A DNA stretch of 64,000 nucleotides, taken from contig NZ_VFOW01000001.1 of assembly GCF_006716355.1 (NCBI RefSeq), forward strand, positions 2,418,001 through 2,482,000, in the 5' to 3' direction. Shown in pieces: positions 40,584-49,497 of the stretch. The number at the start of each line of letters is the position of its first letter. The stretch's first letter is position 1. The notes under the pieces are model-generated. The model had not been told where the DNA came from. It saw only the letters and a list, made by a program, of their open reading frames with translations, and did no database searches. A program made the translations under genes and the position numbers. This DNA comes from Stackebrandtia endophytica (GTDB lineage Bacteria; Actinomycetota; Actinomycetes; Mycobacteriales; Micromonosporaceae).

Positions 40584-41722
40584 AGTGGAATCACCGCCGT
40601 CACGCGCCAACCGCGAGCGCCCGGACCGGCGTCGATGGTGCCGCCCAGGTTCGCCACGTGTTCGGTGAGACCGAGCAGACCCCGGCCACCGGCAGGTCGA
40701 GTGTGGACCTCCGCATCGGGCAGGTCGTTGACCACCTCGATGTGCAGGTCGGGCTTCCGATGCCGCAGCCGGACGGTGATGTCGGCCGCACTCGGCGCGT
40801 GACGTCGGATGTTGCTCAACGACTCCACCACGACCCGGTGCGCCGCAGCGGTGACCGCCTCCGCCGGTCGAAGGGATCGCAGGTCCGGGTCGATGTCAAG
40901 GCCGATCCGCGAGCCGCTCGACTCGGTGAACCGCCGGACCAGTGTCTCGATGTCGGCGAAGTCGGCCGCCGCGTCACGGAGACGATCGTGGTGCTCCTGC
41001 AGCAACACCACGGTGCGATCCAGCGACGACAGCGCCCGAAGTCCGGCCGCCTCGATGCGTGCCAACGCCGCCAGCGCCTGTTGTGGATCGGAGGCGGCGA
41101 CGAACTGCGCCGCCTGCGCCTGAACCACCATGCCGTTGACGTCGTGGGCCACGAAATCGTGAAGGTCTCGGGCCAGCGCCAACCGCTGCGACCGCCGTGC
41201 CGTCGCGACCGCCAGCTCGCTGCGCCTGCGCACGCGATGCAGGAAGCGACCGACCGCGATCGCCATCGCCGCCATCGCCAGCCACAACAGACCGAGAAGG
41301 ATGAGTTCATCCTCGGGGGCGGGCGGGTCCATCAACGGCCCCAACCGAAACGGCGTCGCGAACAAGGCACCGGCTCCCGCCGCGATCACCGCGTACTCCA
41401 CCATCGTGGTGGCGCGCCGTGAGGCCAGATGGAGGACGACGAGCAACAGTACGGTTTCGACGAACCACCAGAGGGCGGCCCGATTCGACGCCACACCGTC
41501 GTAGCCGACCGACACGACCGTTGAGACCAGTGCGGCGACGGCCAGCGTGATGACGTTGCGGCGCGGTCGGTCCCATACCGCCAAGGCGAGGCACGCAAAG
41601 ACGGCGGGGACGGCCGCCCAGCCGACGGTGAACGAGTCCACCACCGCCCAGCCGCCCGAGATCACGACGAGGAACCCCGTCCCGACGCGAATCCACGTCC
41701 ACATGTCGACGAGTGTAGACAT
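40580..41722 (-). CDS. DesK/NarL-type sensor histidine kinase
   Basis: 380 residues from ATG 41720-41722. Four to five membrane helices (GTGFLVVISGGWAVV, AAVPAVFACLALAVW, VETVLLLVVLHLA, AVIAAGAGALFATPF, ILLGLLWLAMAAMAIAVG), then HisKA_3 with His in LARDLHDFVAHDVNGMV and an HATPase domain ending AGGRGLLGLTEHV. The ATPase motif is degenerate around the G1 box (EVVNDLPDAE). Coupled to its regulator. Signal unknown. Confidence 0.9.
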   Translation of the reverse strand: MSTLVDMWTWIRVGTGFLVVISGGWAVVDSFTVGWAAVPAVFACLALAVWDRPRRNVITLAVAALVSTVVSVGYDGVASNRAALWWFVETVLLLVVLHLASRRATTMVEYAVIAAGAGALFATPFRLGPLMDPPAPEDELILLGLLWLAMAAMAIAVGRFLHRVRRRSELAVATARRSQRLALARDLHDFVAHDVNGMVVQAQAAQFVAASDPQQALAALARIEAAGLRALSSLDRTVVLLQEHHDRLRDAAADFADIETLVRRFTESSGSRIGLDIDPDLRSLRPAEAVTAAAHRVVVESLSNIRRHAPSAADITVRLRHRKPDLHIEVVNDLPDAEVHTRPAGGRGLLGLTEHVANLGGTIDAGPGARGWRVTAVIPL

Positions 41723-41821
41723 CGAAAAGTGCCACGCCCTCTGCCGAAAAGGGGAGATGCCAGCGGTGAATTCCGCTCCACGGGGATACCGATTCACCCG
41801 CGAAGCGAAAACAGTTGAGGC

Positions 41822-43720
41822 ATGGGCAAACTCATCACTTCCCGACGACTTCGTTGGGTGACCGCGGGACTGGCCGTGGTGCTGACCGCGAGCGCGGGAA
41901 CGATCGTCTGGCAACTCTCCCAACGCAGCGAGACGCTGCTGTTGGCCGACACCGACCGCGACGGGTTGATCAGCGAGGCCGACCGTTCCGGCAGGGCGCA
42001 GTGGAGCACCGAACGCGGCGCCATCGTCGTTCCCAATCTCGATGACGACGGTGGAAACTGCGGCACCTTCACCGACGAGGAGGGCCAACGACGTGGTGAC
42101 GACGCGTTGGCCGCCTGCGGTGACGCCTTCGACCAGCAGGTGAACGGCGACGCCGATCTTCTCGACCTCGCACCACTGCGGATTGAACCCATCGCCGACG
42201 TCGGCACCGACGCGTGGGCCACCGTCACCGTCGACGAGGCTTCCATCGATAGCGCTCGCCTGTTCATCCGCAGTACCGAGGGCGAGTACTCACCGCTGGC
42301 ACCGGGTGAGCACATCTCCGCCGACCGGCTCCGCGGCGGCGTCGATCTGGCGTTGGAGGCCACCGACATCGCCCGTGACAGCGAGGTGTGGAACGGCTTC
42401 ATCGACGTGTCACTTCAGGTGCACGATGGACAAACCGTCACGATGGACCGGGTTCGCGTCCGGGTGGCTCCGTTGCTGCTCAGCCATGACCTCAACCCCA
42501 TCGACCGGATGATGATCGCCGACAACGCCACGACACCCGAGGACGCCGAACGGCACGACTACGACCCGACCACCGCCGACCCCGTCTATCCCGGAGAGGA
42601 CGCGTTCCGTGACGAGTTGTCACAGGGACTGGCCGAAGCGGGACTCGACGGGCCGACCTACTACCCCACCGGCGGTGACCGATGGATGCGGGACCAGTTC
42701 ATCACCGGGATGGCCGCCATGCCCGGCCCCGACGGCACGGTTCACACCATGACCGTGCTGTTGCGGTCGGCCGTGGTCGACCCGGAGGGCAGCACCGAGG
42801 AGTTTCCGCTGCGAGACGCCGGGCGCCCCGTCTACTCGATGCTGCGCGGCCCGGACGTCGCGGCGGTGCAGACGTACAGCCCGGACCGGGTCGGTGACGA
42901 CGACTACAACATGCTGTGGGGGTCGTTCAACTCGACCGGGAACTTCATCGTGGCACCGCCCTACGCGACCGACGACGGCTCCTGGCCGGTGGGGCGTGTC
43001 CTCTACGGTTCCGACGGTGGCGATGCCGCACCCGATCCCGCCTTCGTCACTTTGCTTGAGGCACAACGTGATCAGGACCCGCTGCCGATCGACACCAGTT
43101 GGCTGGGCGTCGGCCACATCGACGAATTCCTCTCGTTCATTCCCGCCGACAACGACCGGGGGTGGGCGGCGGTCGTCGCCGATCCCGACCTGGGTGAGGA
43201 GCTGCTGGCGAAGCTGGTGGCCGCCGGCCGGGGGGATCATCCGCTCATGTCCGGGATCGCCGAGGGCGACCTGACCGTCGAGGAGGCGATGAAGTCGACG
43301 GATCTCACCAACGGCAACCGGATCGCGGCGGCGGGCATCGAGGCGGCGATTCGGGTGCTGACCGACGAGCTCGACCTCGGGAAGGACGAGCTCGTACGGA
43401 TTCCCGCGTTGTTCACCGACCTGGTGATCGACGGCTATCCCCGTCAGGACATCGTGGCCAATCTACTGCCCGCAATCGTCAACGGTGTCGAGACCGGCAC
43501 CGGGGTGTACCTGGCCGTCCGCCCACACGGCCCTCTCGACGACACCGGGAACGACGTGTTCGCCCACGCCGCCGAAACCGCGTTCGCGGCGGTGGGTGGT
43601 CGGATCGCGTGGGTTGAGGCCTTTGAGTACGGCCACGACTCCGGGACCGTCGGTGGCGAGATCCATTGCCTCACCAACACGATCCGCGAACACGTCGGCG
43701 AGCCGTGGTGGCGCGCCTGA
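41822..43720 (+). CDS. Secreted protein-arginine-deiminase-like enzyme (PAD family)
   Basis: 632 residues. N-terminal membrane/signal segment (~10-30), then an EF-hand-like loop D43-T-D-R-D-G-L-I-S-E-A-D54. The C-terminal two thirds match PAD enzymes: catalytic Asp291 in RWMRDQF, His432 and Asp434 in GVGHIDEFLSFIP, and Cys616 in GEIHCLTNTIRE, the same order as Asp/His/Asp/Cys of human PAD4. All catalytic residues are present, so activity is likely: conversion of peptidyl-arginine to citrulline, possibly calcium-dependent. A perfect hairpin follows. Divergent from the two-component kinase. Confidence 0.9.
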   Translation: MGKLITSRRLRWVTAGLAVVLTASAGTIVWQLSQRSETLLLADTDRDGLISEADRSGRAQWSTERGAIVVPNLDDDGGNCGTFTDEEGQRRGDDALAACGDAFDQQVNGDADLLDLAPLRIEPIADVGTDAWATVTVDEASIDSARLFIRSTEGEYSPLAPGEHISADRLRGGVDLALEATDIARDSEVWNGFIDVSLQVHDGQTVTMDRVRVRVAPLLLSHDLNPIDRMMIADNATTPEDAERHDYDPTTADPVYPGEDAFRDELSQGLAEAGLDGPTYYPTGGDRWMRDQFITGMAAMPGPDGTVHTMTVLLRSAVVDPEGSTEEFPLRDAGRPVYSMLRGPDVAAVQTYSPDRVGDDDYNMLWGSFNSTGNFIVAPPYATDDGSWPVGRVLYGSDGGDAAPDPAFVTLLEAQRDQDPLPIDTSWLGVGHIDEFLSFIPADNDRGWAAVVADPDLGEELLAKLVAAGRGDHPLMSGIAEGDLTVEEAMKSTDLTNGNRIAAAGIEAAIRVLTDELDLGKDELVRIPALFTDLVIDGYPRQDIVANLLPAIVNGVETGTGVYLAVRPHGPLDDTGNDVFAHAAETAFAAVGGRIAWVEAFEYGHDSGTVGGEIHCLTNTIREHVGEPWWRA

Positions 43721-43730
43721 GTCACGGATC

Positions 43731-43767
43731 GGCGGTGTGGGAGCTCCCGGTGAACTCCCACACCGCC
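43731..43767 (+). terminator. Strong hairpin terminator after the deiminase gene
   Basis: GGCGGTGTGGGAG (43731-43743) and its perfect complement CTCCCACACCGCC (43755-43767) with an 11-base loop, starting 10 bases past the stop codon. No U-tract; typical for this group. Confidence 0.85.
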
Positions 43768-44229
43768 GAGGCTCGTCCGCGATCCGAATACTTCCGCAAA
43801 CGCATTGGTAACCCAGAAAACGAACGTCTCCCAGCCGTCTGGATAGTAGCTGCTTCCCTCAATAGTAGGAATCCACCTATAGATACTTCCGACAGGACAG
43901 TACAAAGGCTACAGTCGTGATCGATCCATCGCTGATCGTTGGAGTGCCAGGTTGCCGTCCGATTCGGTGGGCGAATACGAGGAGGTTCACCCGGTGGGGA
44001 ACACCGGCGGCTTGAGAACTCGCGATCCTCTCTAGGGGCATAGAGTGGACTGGCATGCGCGAGCCAGGTCGGCAGAACTCCTCGAAGAGGACGGCAGTTA
44101 TACCAACTCAGCGATGGATCCTCAAACACTTAGTCCTCTCAGGAGAGACCGATCCATCATGGATGAAAATCCGTCGCCTTCCGACAAAGCTGTGTTCGGT
44201 AGGCCACCGGCGTCGGTCATCGTCGGAAC
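43768..44229. other. Lower-GC gap with a possible gene fragment
   Basis: The minus strand from 43905 down to about 43765 reads MYCPVGSIYRWIPTIEG then SSYYPDGWETFVFWVTNAFA, strikingly protein-like and rich in aromatics, but the frame then runs into the terminator and antisense of the deiminase. It looks like a remnant of a lost gene. Nothing else convincing is seen between 43910 and 44229. Confidence 0.35.
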
Positions 44230-44784
44230 ATGGACCGGATAGTAACCACCGCCGAGACGGCCGGGTTGGGGGAACGAGGCGAGACCCAGCGGGTGAACGC
44301 CGACCACGAACACCACGTCTTCGGCCCCGGAATCCTGACGCTCCTCGCTGCGGCCGGACTACTGGCCGGACATCTCGCCGGTGGTGAGGAACTGCTGCTG
44401 CCCACCGTGATCATAGCGGCGATCGGCCTGGTGATCGTCGTCATCGGGCTACCGCAACATCTCCGAGGAATCTGGCTCGTCCACCACTTCGACCACGGCA
44501 TCGTGATGGAACGAACGAAGGGACGCGTCATCGCCGCGCGCTACGCCCAGATCCGCGCGGAACTGTGGACCTATCAGAGCCCCGGGGACGCCGACAGCGC
44601 CGCTCAGGACTACCTGATGCTGCAACTGGACTTCCCCAGGGGAGAGCGCTGTGTCATGGCCGAACGCGACACCGACGAGTCCTGGGTTCTCACCCGACTC
44701 GGAAACCAGTGTGGTGCGGGCGCCCCGCAACCGATCGACCATGAAACCGCCGAGCAACTGTTGAACGACCACATCTGGACCTGA
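44230..44784 (+). CDS. Membrane protein with two helices and cytoplasmic-like domain
   Basis: 184 residues from ATG 44230. Two hydrophobic helices (ILTLLAAAGLLAGHLAGG and LLPTVIIAAIGLVIVVIGL), then a beta-rich domain with HHFDHGIVMERTKGRVIAARYAQI and LQLDFPRGERCVMAERD. The pattern of a short domain asking how a value is displayed resembles PH-like or DUF6585-type proteins but I cannot assign it. No clear ribosome site; GTG starts downstream are possible. Function unknown. Confidence 0.55.
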   Translation: MDRIVTTAETAGLGERGETQRVNADHEHHVFGPGILTLLAAAGLLAGHLAGGEELLLPTVIIAAIGLVIVVIGLPQHLRGIWLVHHFDHGIVMERTKGRVIAARYAQIRAELWTYQSPGDADSAAQDYLMLQLDFPRGERCVMAERDTDESWVLTRLGNQCGAGAPQPIDHETAEQLLNDHIWT

Positions 44785-44851
44785 GAAGTCCGCTCGGTCG
44801 ATCGCCAGGGTGCGAGCCGACACCGCGATAGCGGCCGATCACCGAACCCGA

Positions 44852-45397
44852 TCACCGCGACGCCGCATCCGACACCGGTGCCGGGCACATCTGGCCCGGC
44901 TCCACAGTCAACTCGTAGTGCCACATCTCGTTGGCGTAGGTCTGGCAGAGTCCGTACCGGTGACCGTGTTGGCTCAGCCAACTGTTGGCATCGGTCGGCC
45001 CGAAGTCGACGGCGTCGCCGCTGACGTGCCGGGACTCCTCCGCCGTCGACACCCACCTCAGCGCTTCGGTTTCACTGCCGTAGGTGTCGATCGCCTCGGC
45101 CAACAACACCTCCTGGTAGCGCTGACTGCGCCAGCCACTGGTGACGACCATGTCGACCCCCTGCGCGGCGGCATCGGTCGCGGCGGCCTGAGCGGCGGCA
45201 CGAAGCCCGGGCTCCAGGTTCGCGATCGCCGGATGCGCGTCGTCGAACGGCGACAACGAATCCTCGATGTACCCGTCCTCGCGCCCGAGCGGATACGTAT
45301 CGGTGGGTCGGGCCTCCCCCGGCACCGACGACGCACAACCGAGGAGCGTCAACACCATCACCGTCGCCCCCACCACCCGTGACCATCTGCTTGACAT
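44852..45397 (-). CDS. D-alanyl-D-alanine carboxypeptidase, VanY type, lipoprotein
   Basis: 181 residues from ATG 45395-45397 with GGAGGGG. Signal peptide with lipobox LLGC. VanY/DacB-like zinc peptidase motifs: VTSGWRSQRYQE, SRHVSGDAVDFG (His and Asp zinc ligands) and NEMWHYEL (third ligand and catalytic base). Removes terminal D-Ala from cell-wall pentapeptides outside the membrane. Divergent from an OmpR-type two-component system, the arrangement found in glycopeptide-response loci, though no vanHAX genes are seen here. Confidence 0.88.
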   Translation of the reverse strand: MSSRWSRVVGATVMVLTLLGCASSVPGEARPTDTYPLGREDGYIEDSLSPFDDAHPAIANLEPGLRAAAQAAATDAAAQGVDMVVTSGWRSQRYQEVLLAEAIDTYGSETEALRWVSTAEESRHVSGDAVDFGPTDANSWLSQHGHRYGLCQTYANEMWHYELTVEPGQMCPAPVSDAASR

Positions 45398-45584
45398 GAC
45401 CCCTCCATTCGAATTGCGCGAACGAAGGCCACTCAATCGCCAGACCGGTTGCGGGAGTGTCTGCCGGTTTTCACACATTTCCGCAACACGTCCCGGACTT
45501 ACACTGACCCGCGACGTCGAGGGCGTCGGGTCCTCGTTCGTCGCGCAACGGCGGGGCCGAACGGCGGTTAACGGGAGGACCGGT

Positions 45585-46262
45585 ATGCGAGTGTTGATCG
45601 TCGAGGACGAGCCGTATCTGGCCGAAGCGGTGCAGTCGGGGCTGCGGCACGAATCGATCCCCGCCGACATCGCCCCGGACGCCGAAGCCGCGATCGAGCG
45701 GATCACCGTCAACGACTACGACGTGGTGCTGCTCGATCGGGACCTTCCCGGCATGTCCGGCGACGACGTGTGTCGCTACATCGTCCGGGAACACCCGGAT
45801 GTGCGGGTCCTCATGTTGACGGCGGCCGGCCGGGTCTCGGAGAAGGTCGACGGGTTCGAACTCGGTGCCGACGACTACCTCACCAAGCCGTTCGCGTTCG
45901 AGGAACTGGTCGTTCGTCTGCGGTCGCTGGCCCGCCGTCCCGCCGCGTCGCTGCCGCCGGTTCTCGAATTCGCCGATCTCACGCTCGACGTATTCCGACG
46001 GGAGGTGTACCGCGCCGGGCGATACGTGAAGCTCACCCGCAAACAGTTCGCGGTGTTGGAGCTGCTCATGCGCGCCGACGGAGGTGTGGTCAGCGCCGAA
46101 ACCCTGCTGGAGAAGGCATGGGACGAAAACGCCGACCCCTTCACCAGCGCACCCCGGGTCACCATGTCGACCCTGCGCAAGGCGTTGGGACCACCCGACC
46201 TCATTCAGACCGTCTCGGGTGCGGGCTACCGACTCATCGAACCGGAGACCGCCGGTGACTGA
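45585..46262 (+). CDS. OmpR/PhoB-type response regulator
   Basis: 225 residues from ATG 45585 with GGGAGGA. Receiver (VLIVEDEPYLAEAV, Asp in VVLLDRDLP, Lys in DDYLTKPF) and winged-helix C-terminal domain (LTRKQFAVLELLMRADGGVVS, RVTMSTLRKALG, IQTVSGAGYRL). Its end overlaps the kinase start by eight bases. Divergent from the VanY-like gene, with 187 bases between that contain a long-looped repeat GTTGCGG/CCGCAAC; it may regulate vanY. Confidence 0.92.
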   Translation: MRVLIVEDEPYLAEAVQSGLRHESIPADIAPDAEAAIERITVNDYDVVLLDRDLPGMSGDDVCRYIVREHPDVRVLMLTAAGRVSEKVDGFELGADDYLTKPFAFEELVVRLRSLARRPAASLPPVLEFADLTLDVFRREVYRAGRYVKLTRKQFAVLELLMRADGGVVSAETLLEKAWDENADPFTSAPRVTMSTLRKALGPPDLIQTVSGAGYRLIEPETAGD

Positions 46263-47349
46263 GAACCGCTCGGTGTTCAGCAGTGCCCGACTGCGATTGG
46301 CGGTCAGCTACGCCGCGTTTCTGGTCGCGGCCGGTGCCATGGTCATGGCCGCGGCCTACGTCGTGCTGCGGTATGTCCCGAACTATCCGCTGATGCCGGC
46401 CAACCCCAACGACCCTCCCCCGGTCGCCAGCAGACAGGACATCCTGGAAGCCCTGCTCGGCGTCTCGGCGGGGATCCTGGTCACGCTCGCCGTTGTGGGG
46501 ATGGTCGGCGGTTGGTTCCTCGCCGGTTGGATCCTGCGACCGCTGAGATCCCTGTCCGAGGCGGCCCGCGTCGCCGCTACCGGGCGGCTGGATCACCGGG
46601 TACGGCTGAGTCGCCGCGACGACGAGTTCGGTGAGGTCGCCGACAGTTTCGACGGCATGCTTGAGCGGCTTCAAGACGCCTTCGCCACGCAGGAGCGCTT
46701 CGCCGCCAACGCCTCCCACGAACTGCGGACCCCGTTGGCGGTCACCGCGACCATGTTGGACGTCGCCGCCGTCAATCCCACCGAACAGGACTATCCGAAG
46801 CTGCTGGAACGGTTGCGGGAGTTGAATTCTCGTGCCATCGGCATTACCGAGGCACTGCTGCGTCTGGCGGACGCCAACGCGGTCACGGCGGCGTCGGAAC
46901 CGGTCGACCTCGACGCGATCGTCAGCACCGCCCTGACCGAGGCCGTGGACGACGCCCTGCAACGCAAGGTCACCCTCAGCGGTTCGCTGAACGGCGGAGT
47001 CGTCATGGGCGACCCGGCGCTGCTGGCGCAACTGACCGACAATCTGGTGCGGAACGCGATCAGACACAACGCGACTGCGGGCTTCGCCTGGATCACGACG
47101 TATCACACCCCGACGACGGCGGTTCTGCGAGTAGAGAACTCCGGCCGCGACTACACCGCCGCGGAGGCGGCCAGGTTGCGCGAACCCTTCCTCCGCGGCC
47201 AAGGCCGAACCAGAACCGCCGGTTCCGGGTATGGCCTCGGGTTGGCCCTGGTGGCACGAATCACCGCTGTCCATAGTGGCCATTTGTCGATAGCGCCTCG
47301 CCACGGTGGCGGGCTCACGGTGACGATCACCTTCCATCGGGGCGGATGA
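46255..47349 (+). CDS. HAMP-containing sensor histidine kinase
   Basis: 364 residues, GTG 46255. Two membrane helices flank a short external loop (~65 residues), then HAMP (LRPLRSLSEAARVAATGRLDHRV), HisKA with ANASHELRTPLAVTATML, and HATPase (NLVRNAIRHNA, GSGYGLGLALV). Short loop suggests sensing within the membrane or by a lipid-anchored ligand. Overlaps its regulator by eight bases. Similar in plan to small VanS-type kinases. Confidence 0.92.
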   Translation: MTENRSVFSSARLRLAVSYAAFLVAAGAMVMAAAYVVLRYVPNYPLMPANPNDPPPVASRQDILEALLGVSAGILVTLAVVGMVGGWFLAGWILRPLRSLSEAARVAATGRLDHRVRLSRRDDEFGEVADSFDGMLERLQDAFATQERFAANASHELRTPLAVTATMLDVAAVNPTEQDYPKLLERLRELNSRAIGITEALLRLADANAVTAASEPVDLDAIVSTALTEAVDDALQRKVTLSGSLNGGVVMGDPALLAQLTDNLVRNAIRHNATAGFAWITTYHTPTTAVLRVENSGRDYTAAEAARLREPFLRGQGRTRTAGSGYGLGLALVARITAVHSGHLSIAPRHGGGLTVTITFHRGG

Positions 47350-48123
47350 CACCAGCCATCGCGAACGCCGACAGACGGGTGGGTGGCACGGCTCAGTGAA
47401 GCCGCACCACCCAATTCCCCCGATCTATTCACCGACGACACCCGGCGTCGGCGAGTCACGACCAGCGCCATGACGGTGATCGCCGCCCTCGCAATCGGGT
47501 GGGTCGACGAGGACAACCGGCCCTCGTCAGCGCGTCTTACCAGCGCCATTGTGGTGGCCATTTCCTCTTCCCCCATGATCACGCGCCGAGCCGATTCACC
47601 CAACCGGCACGACGAACCAGTCAACATGGACTGTGGACGGCCCACACATGACTGTCGACTTGATACATCCGAGCGACGCTAACATCACCGAGAATCACCG
47701 CCGCGCAACCACATCCGAATCCCACCCAACCGAGGGATTGCCGGGTGGGGTTCGGCGAGAAGTTCGACTTCACCTGGACGAGTGAGACCGTCGTCGTCCC
47801 GACGGCCACCCCGACGGCCCACTCGGAACGACACACGGCTGCTGTCGGCCGCTCCTTTCACCCGAATGCCGAGCGTCGATCATCGACGACATCAGCGCTG
47901 GTCAGCGGCGGATCGACCTGACCGGCGTCGCGGAATCCGAGGCCACCGACAAACCGGCGTACACCGCGCCGAACCGGCGCCCGCGCTTCGCAACCACGAT
48001 GGTCGGCACACCACCCGTGACCGACGCTTAAGTTGCGTTACGGAAAACCGCCCGGCTAGTATCGCCGCACTTCGCGCGACGCTTTTAGGACAGGGGAACA
48101 GCCGACCACGAAAGGACCACACC
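47350..48123. other. Long gap with one coding-like fragment
   Basis: 774 bases without a supported full gene. At 47879-48028 the + strand has an unusually coherent frame with high-GC third positions (IIDDISAGQRRIDLTGVAES then EATDKPAYTAPNRRP and a TAA stop) but no plausible start, so it looks like the 3' end of a decayed gene. The rest shows no coding signal. The Shine-Dalgarno AAAGGA for the next gene lies at 48111-48116. Confidence 0.4.
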
Positions 48124-48570
48124 ATGACGCCCGATGACAAGGCCACACTCACATCCGACCCGGGACCCGTAACCTCCGAAGTGGAGTCACACGCCGAGGC
48201 GGTCGTCGAGGACTTCGACCCGTCGATCGGGGAAGACCAACCGCCCCACCCGTTGACGGTCAACCTGCGTGCCGCCGGGGATTCGGCGATCCGGTTGGCA
48301 GAGGGAGTCAAAGCGACCGCGGTCACCGGCGCGCAGATCGCGCAGAAGAAGCTGGTCGAAGCCTCCGACGCCGGAGTCCGGACCGCCAAACGCGTTCCCG
48401 GGAAAGCCTGGGTCGCAGTGGGGATCGGCGTAGCCGCAACGGGTCTGGCCATCCTGGTATTGAGCCGTCGCTCTGACCCGCCGCGTCGGAGTTTGGCCCG
48501 TACACGGCGCCTACTGTCAAACGCCATGCCAGACGGTCGCTTCGCGGTGATGTTTCGCCGACGCGGATGA
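48124..48570 (+). CDS. Membrane-anchored small protein of unknown function
   Basis: 148 residues from ATG 48124. Acidic N-terminus (DPGPVTSEVESHAEAVVEDF), an Ala-rich amphipathic region (NLRAAGDSAIRLAEGVKATA, QIAQKKLVEASDAG), one membrane helix (WVAVGIGVAATGLAILVL) and a very basic tail (SRRSDPPRRSLARTRRLL). The amphipathic stretch resembles envelope-associated or phasin-like helices. Unrecognised family. The longer frame to 47782 is not supported. Confidence 0.65.
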   Translation: MTPDDKATLTSDPGPVTSEVESHAEAVVEDFDPSIGEDQPPHPLTVNLRAAGDSAIRLAEGVKATAVTGAQIAQKKLVEASDAGVRTAKRVPGKAWVAVGIGVAATGLAILVLSRRSDPPRRSLARTRRLLSNAMPDGRFAVMFRRRG

Positions 48571-48701
48571 CAGGGCGCCACAGCTTCCACCACCCGTGAA
48601 GGCCACCGAACGACCGTGGCGACGCACGCCCTCCAGAGCATCCGATCCCGGTTTCGACCAATTGACGCGGCGGCGGATGCTCCGGCAACGGGCGGCGAGT
48701 G

Positions 48702-49184
48702 TTACGTCAGATAGGCGAGCCCGGCCTGGCCCAGCAGGGCGAAGAGAACGCCCCACAGGATGATCGAGATGATCTGCCACACGATGACGGCGTTTCGTGA
48801 CGCCCCGAAGGAGACCATCATCGCGGAGGTGATCTGACTGGGCAGGACGGCTTGGCCGAGCAGGCTGACGCCGGGTACTCCGAACCGGTCGAACATCCGC
48901 CGTACCCGGGCGCGCCTGGCCGACGTCGGTGCTTCGGCGTCCGCGCCCTTGCGGGCCAGAATCTTCCGTCGCGTGGCGTCGGCGGTCAGAACGAAGGCCA
49001 GCATGCTGGCGATGTTTCCGATGACGGCGGCCAGCACCGCGATCGGTGCCGGAATCCCCGCGACGACGCCGATCAGCGTCCCGAAGTAGGACTCGATGAA
49101 CGGGATCGCCGCGGCGAGCATGACGCCGCACCATTGAAGCCATTCGGGAAGTGACTGGGTGAATGTGACCAGGCCCTCGTACAT
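48702..49184 (-). CDS. Small multidrug-export/DedA-like membrane protein
   Basis: 160 residues from ATG 49182-49184. Four or five helices; VMLAAAIPFIESYFGTLIGVVAG and the late VPGVSLLGQAVLPSQITSAM resemble the small multi-drug export and SNARE-associated families, with a cytoplasmic loop containing RRKILARKGADAEAPTSARR. It is divergent from the XRE regulator across three palindromic operators, so it is probably its target. Substrate unknown. Confidence 0.75.
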   Translation of the reverse strand: MYEGLVTFTQSLPEWLQWCGVMLAAAIPFIESYFGTLIGVVAGIPAPIAVLAAVIGNIASMLAFVLTADATRRKILARKGADAEAPTSARRARVRRMFDRFGVPGVSLLGQAVLPSQITSAMMVSFGASRNAVIVWQIISIILWGVLFALLGQAGLAYLT

Positions 49185-49211
49185 GCCTGCCTTCCTCTGG
49201 GGTGATGGGAG

Positions 49212-49276
49212 TGTCAAGGGGACTTGACATGTAAAGCGTACTTGTCACCATCGCCGAGTGTCAAGTGTGCTTTACA
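49212..49276. promoter_or_regulatory. Three 18-bp palindromic operators
   Basis: Three sites share the form TGTMAAG-N4-CTTKWCA: 49212-49229 (TGTCAAGGGGACTTGACA), 49230-49247 (directly abutting) and 49259-49276. They fill the gap between the divergent membrane-protein and XRE genes, 28-92 bases from the first and 30-94 from the second start. The third ends in TTTACATCG. Likely binding sites of the adjacent XRE regulator. Confidence 0.85.
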
Positions 49277-49305
49277 TCGCCCGAGTCATCGTCTAGCGTG
49301 AACAC

Positions 49306-49497
49306 GTGCGGAGCAAGGTGAAGGAACTGAGGACCCGACAGGGTTTGTCACAACAGGTTCTGGCGTCCGCCGTCGGGGTGTCACGGCAGACGATCAACGC
49401 GATCGAAACAGGCCGCTATGATCCGTCCCTGACGCTGGCCGTTCATCTGGCGCGTTTCTTCGGGTCGACGGTGGAGGAGGTCTTCGATGTCGAGTGA
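49306..49497 (+). CDS. Small XRE-family regulator
   Basis: 63 residues, GTG start. A single HTH: VKELRTRQGLSQQVLASAVG and SRQTINAIETGRYDPSLTLA then VEEVFDVE, the YozG/Cro-like stand-alone type that usually pairs with a small membrane protein, as it does here. It overlaps the following gene by 11 bases and lies next to three matching operators, so autoregulation and control of the divergent gene are likely. Confidence 0.92.
   Translation: MRSKVKELRTRQGLSQQVLASAVGVSRQTINAIETGRYDPSLTLAVHLARFFGSTVEEVFDVE

Noticed and set aside
46234-47352. Long minus-strand frame opposite the sensor kinase
   Set aside because: Shadow of the HAMP kinase gene; no motifs.
47383-47682. Possible 99-codon + strand gene
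   Set aside because: Low-complexity, no ribosome site, and the composition is not protein-like.
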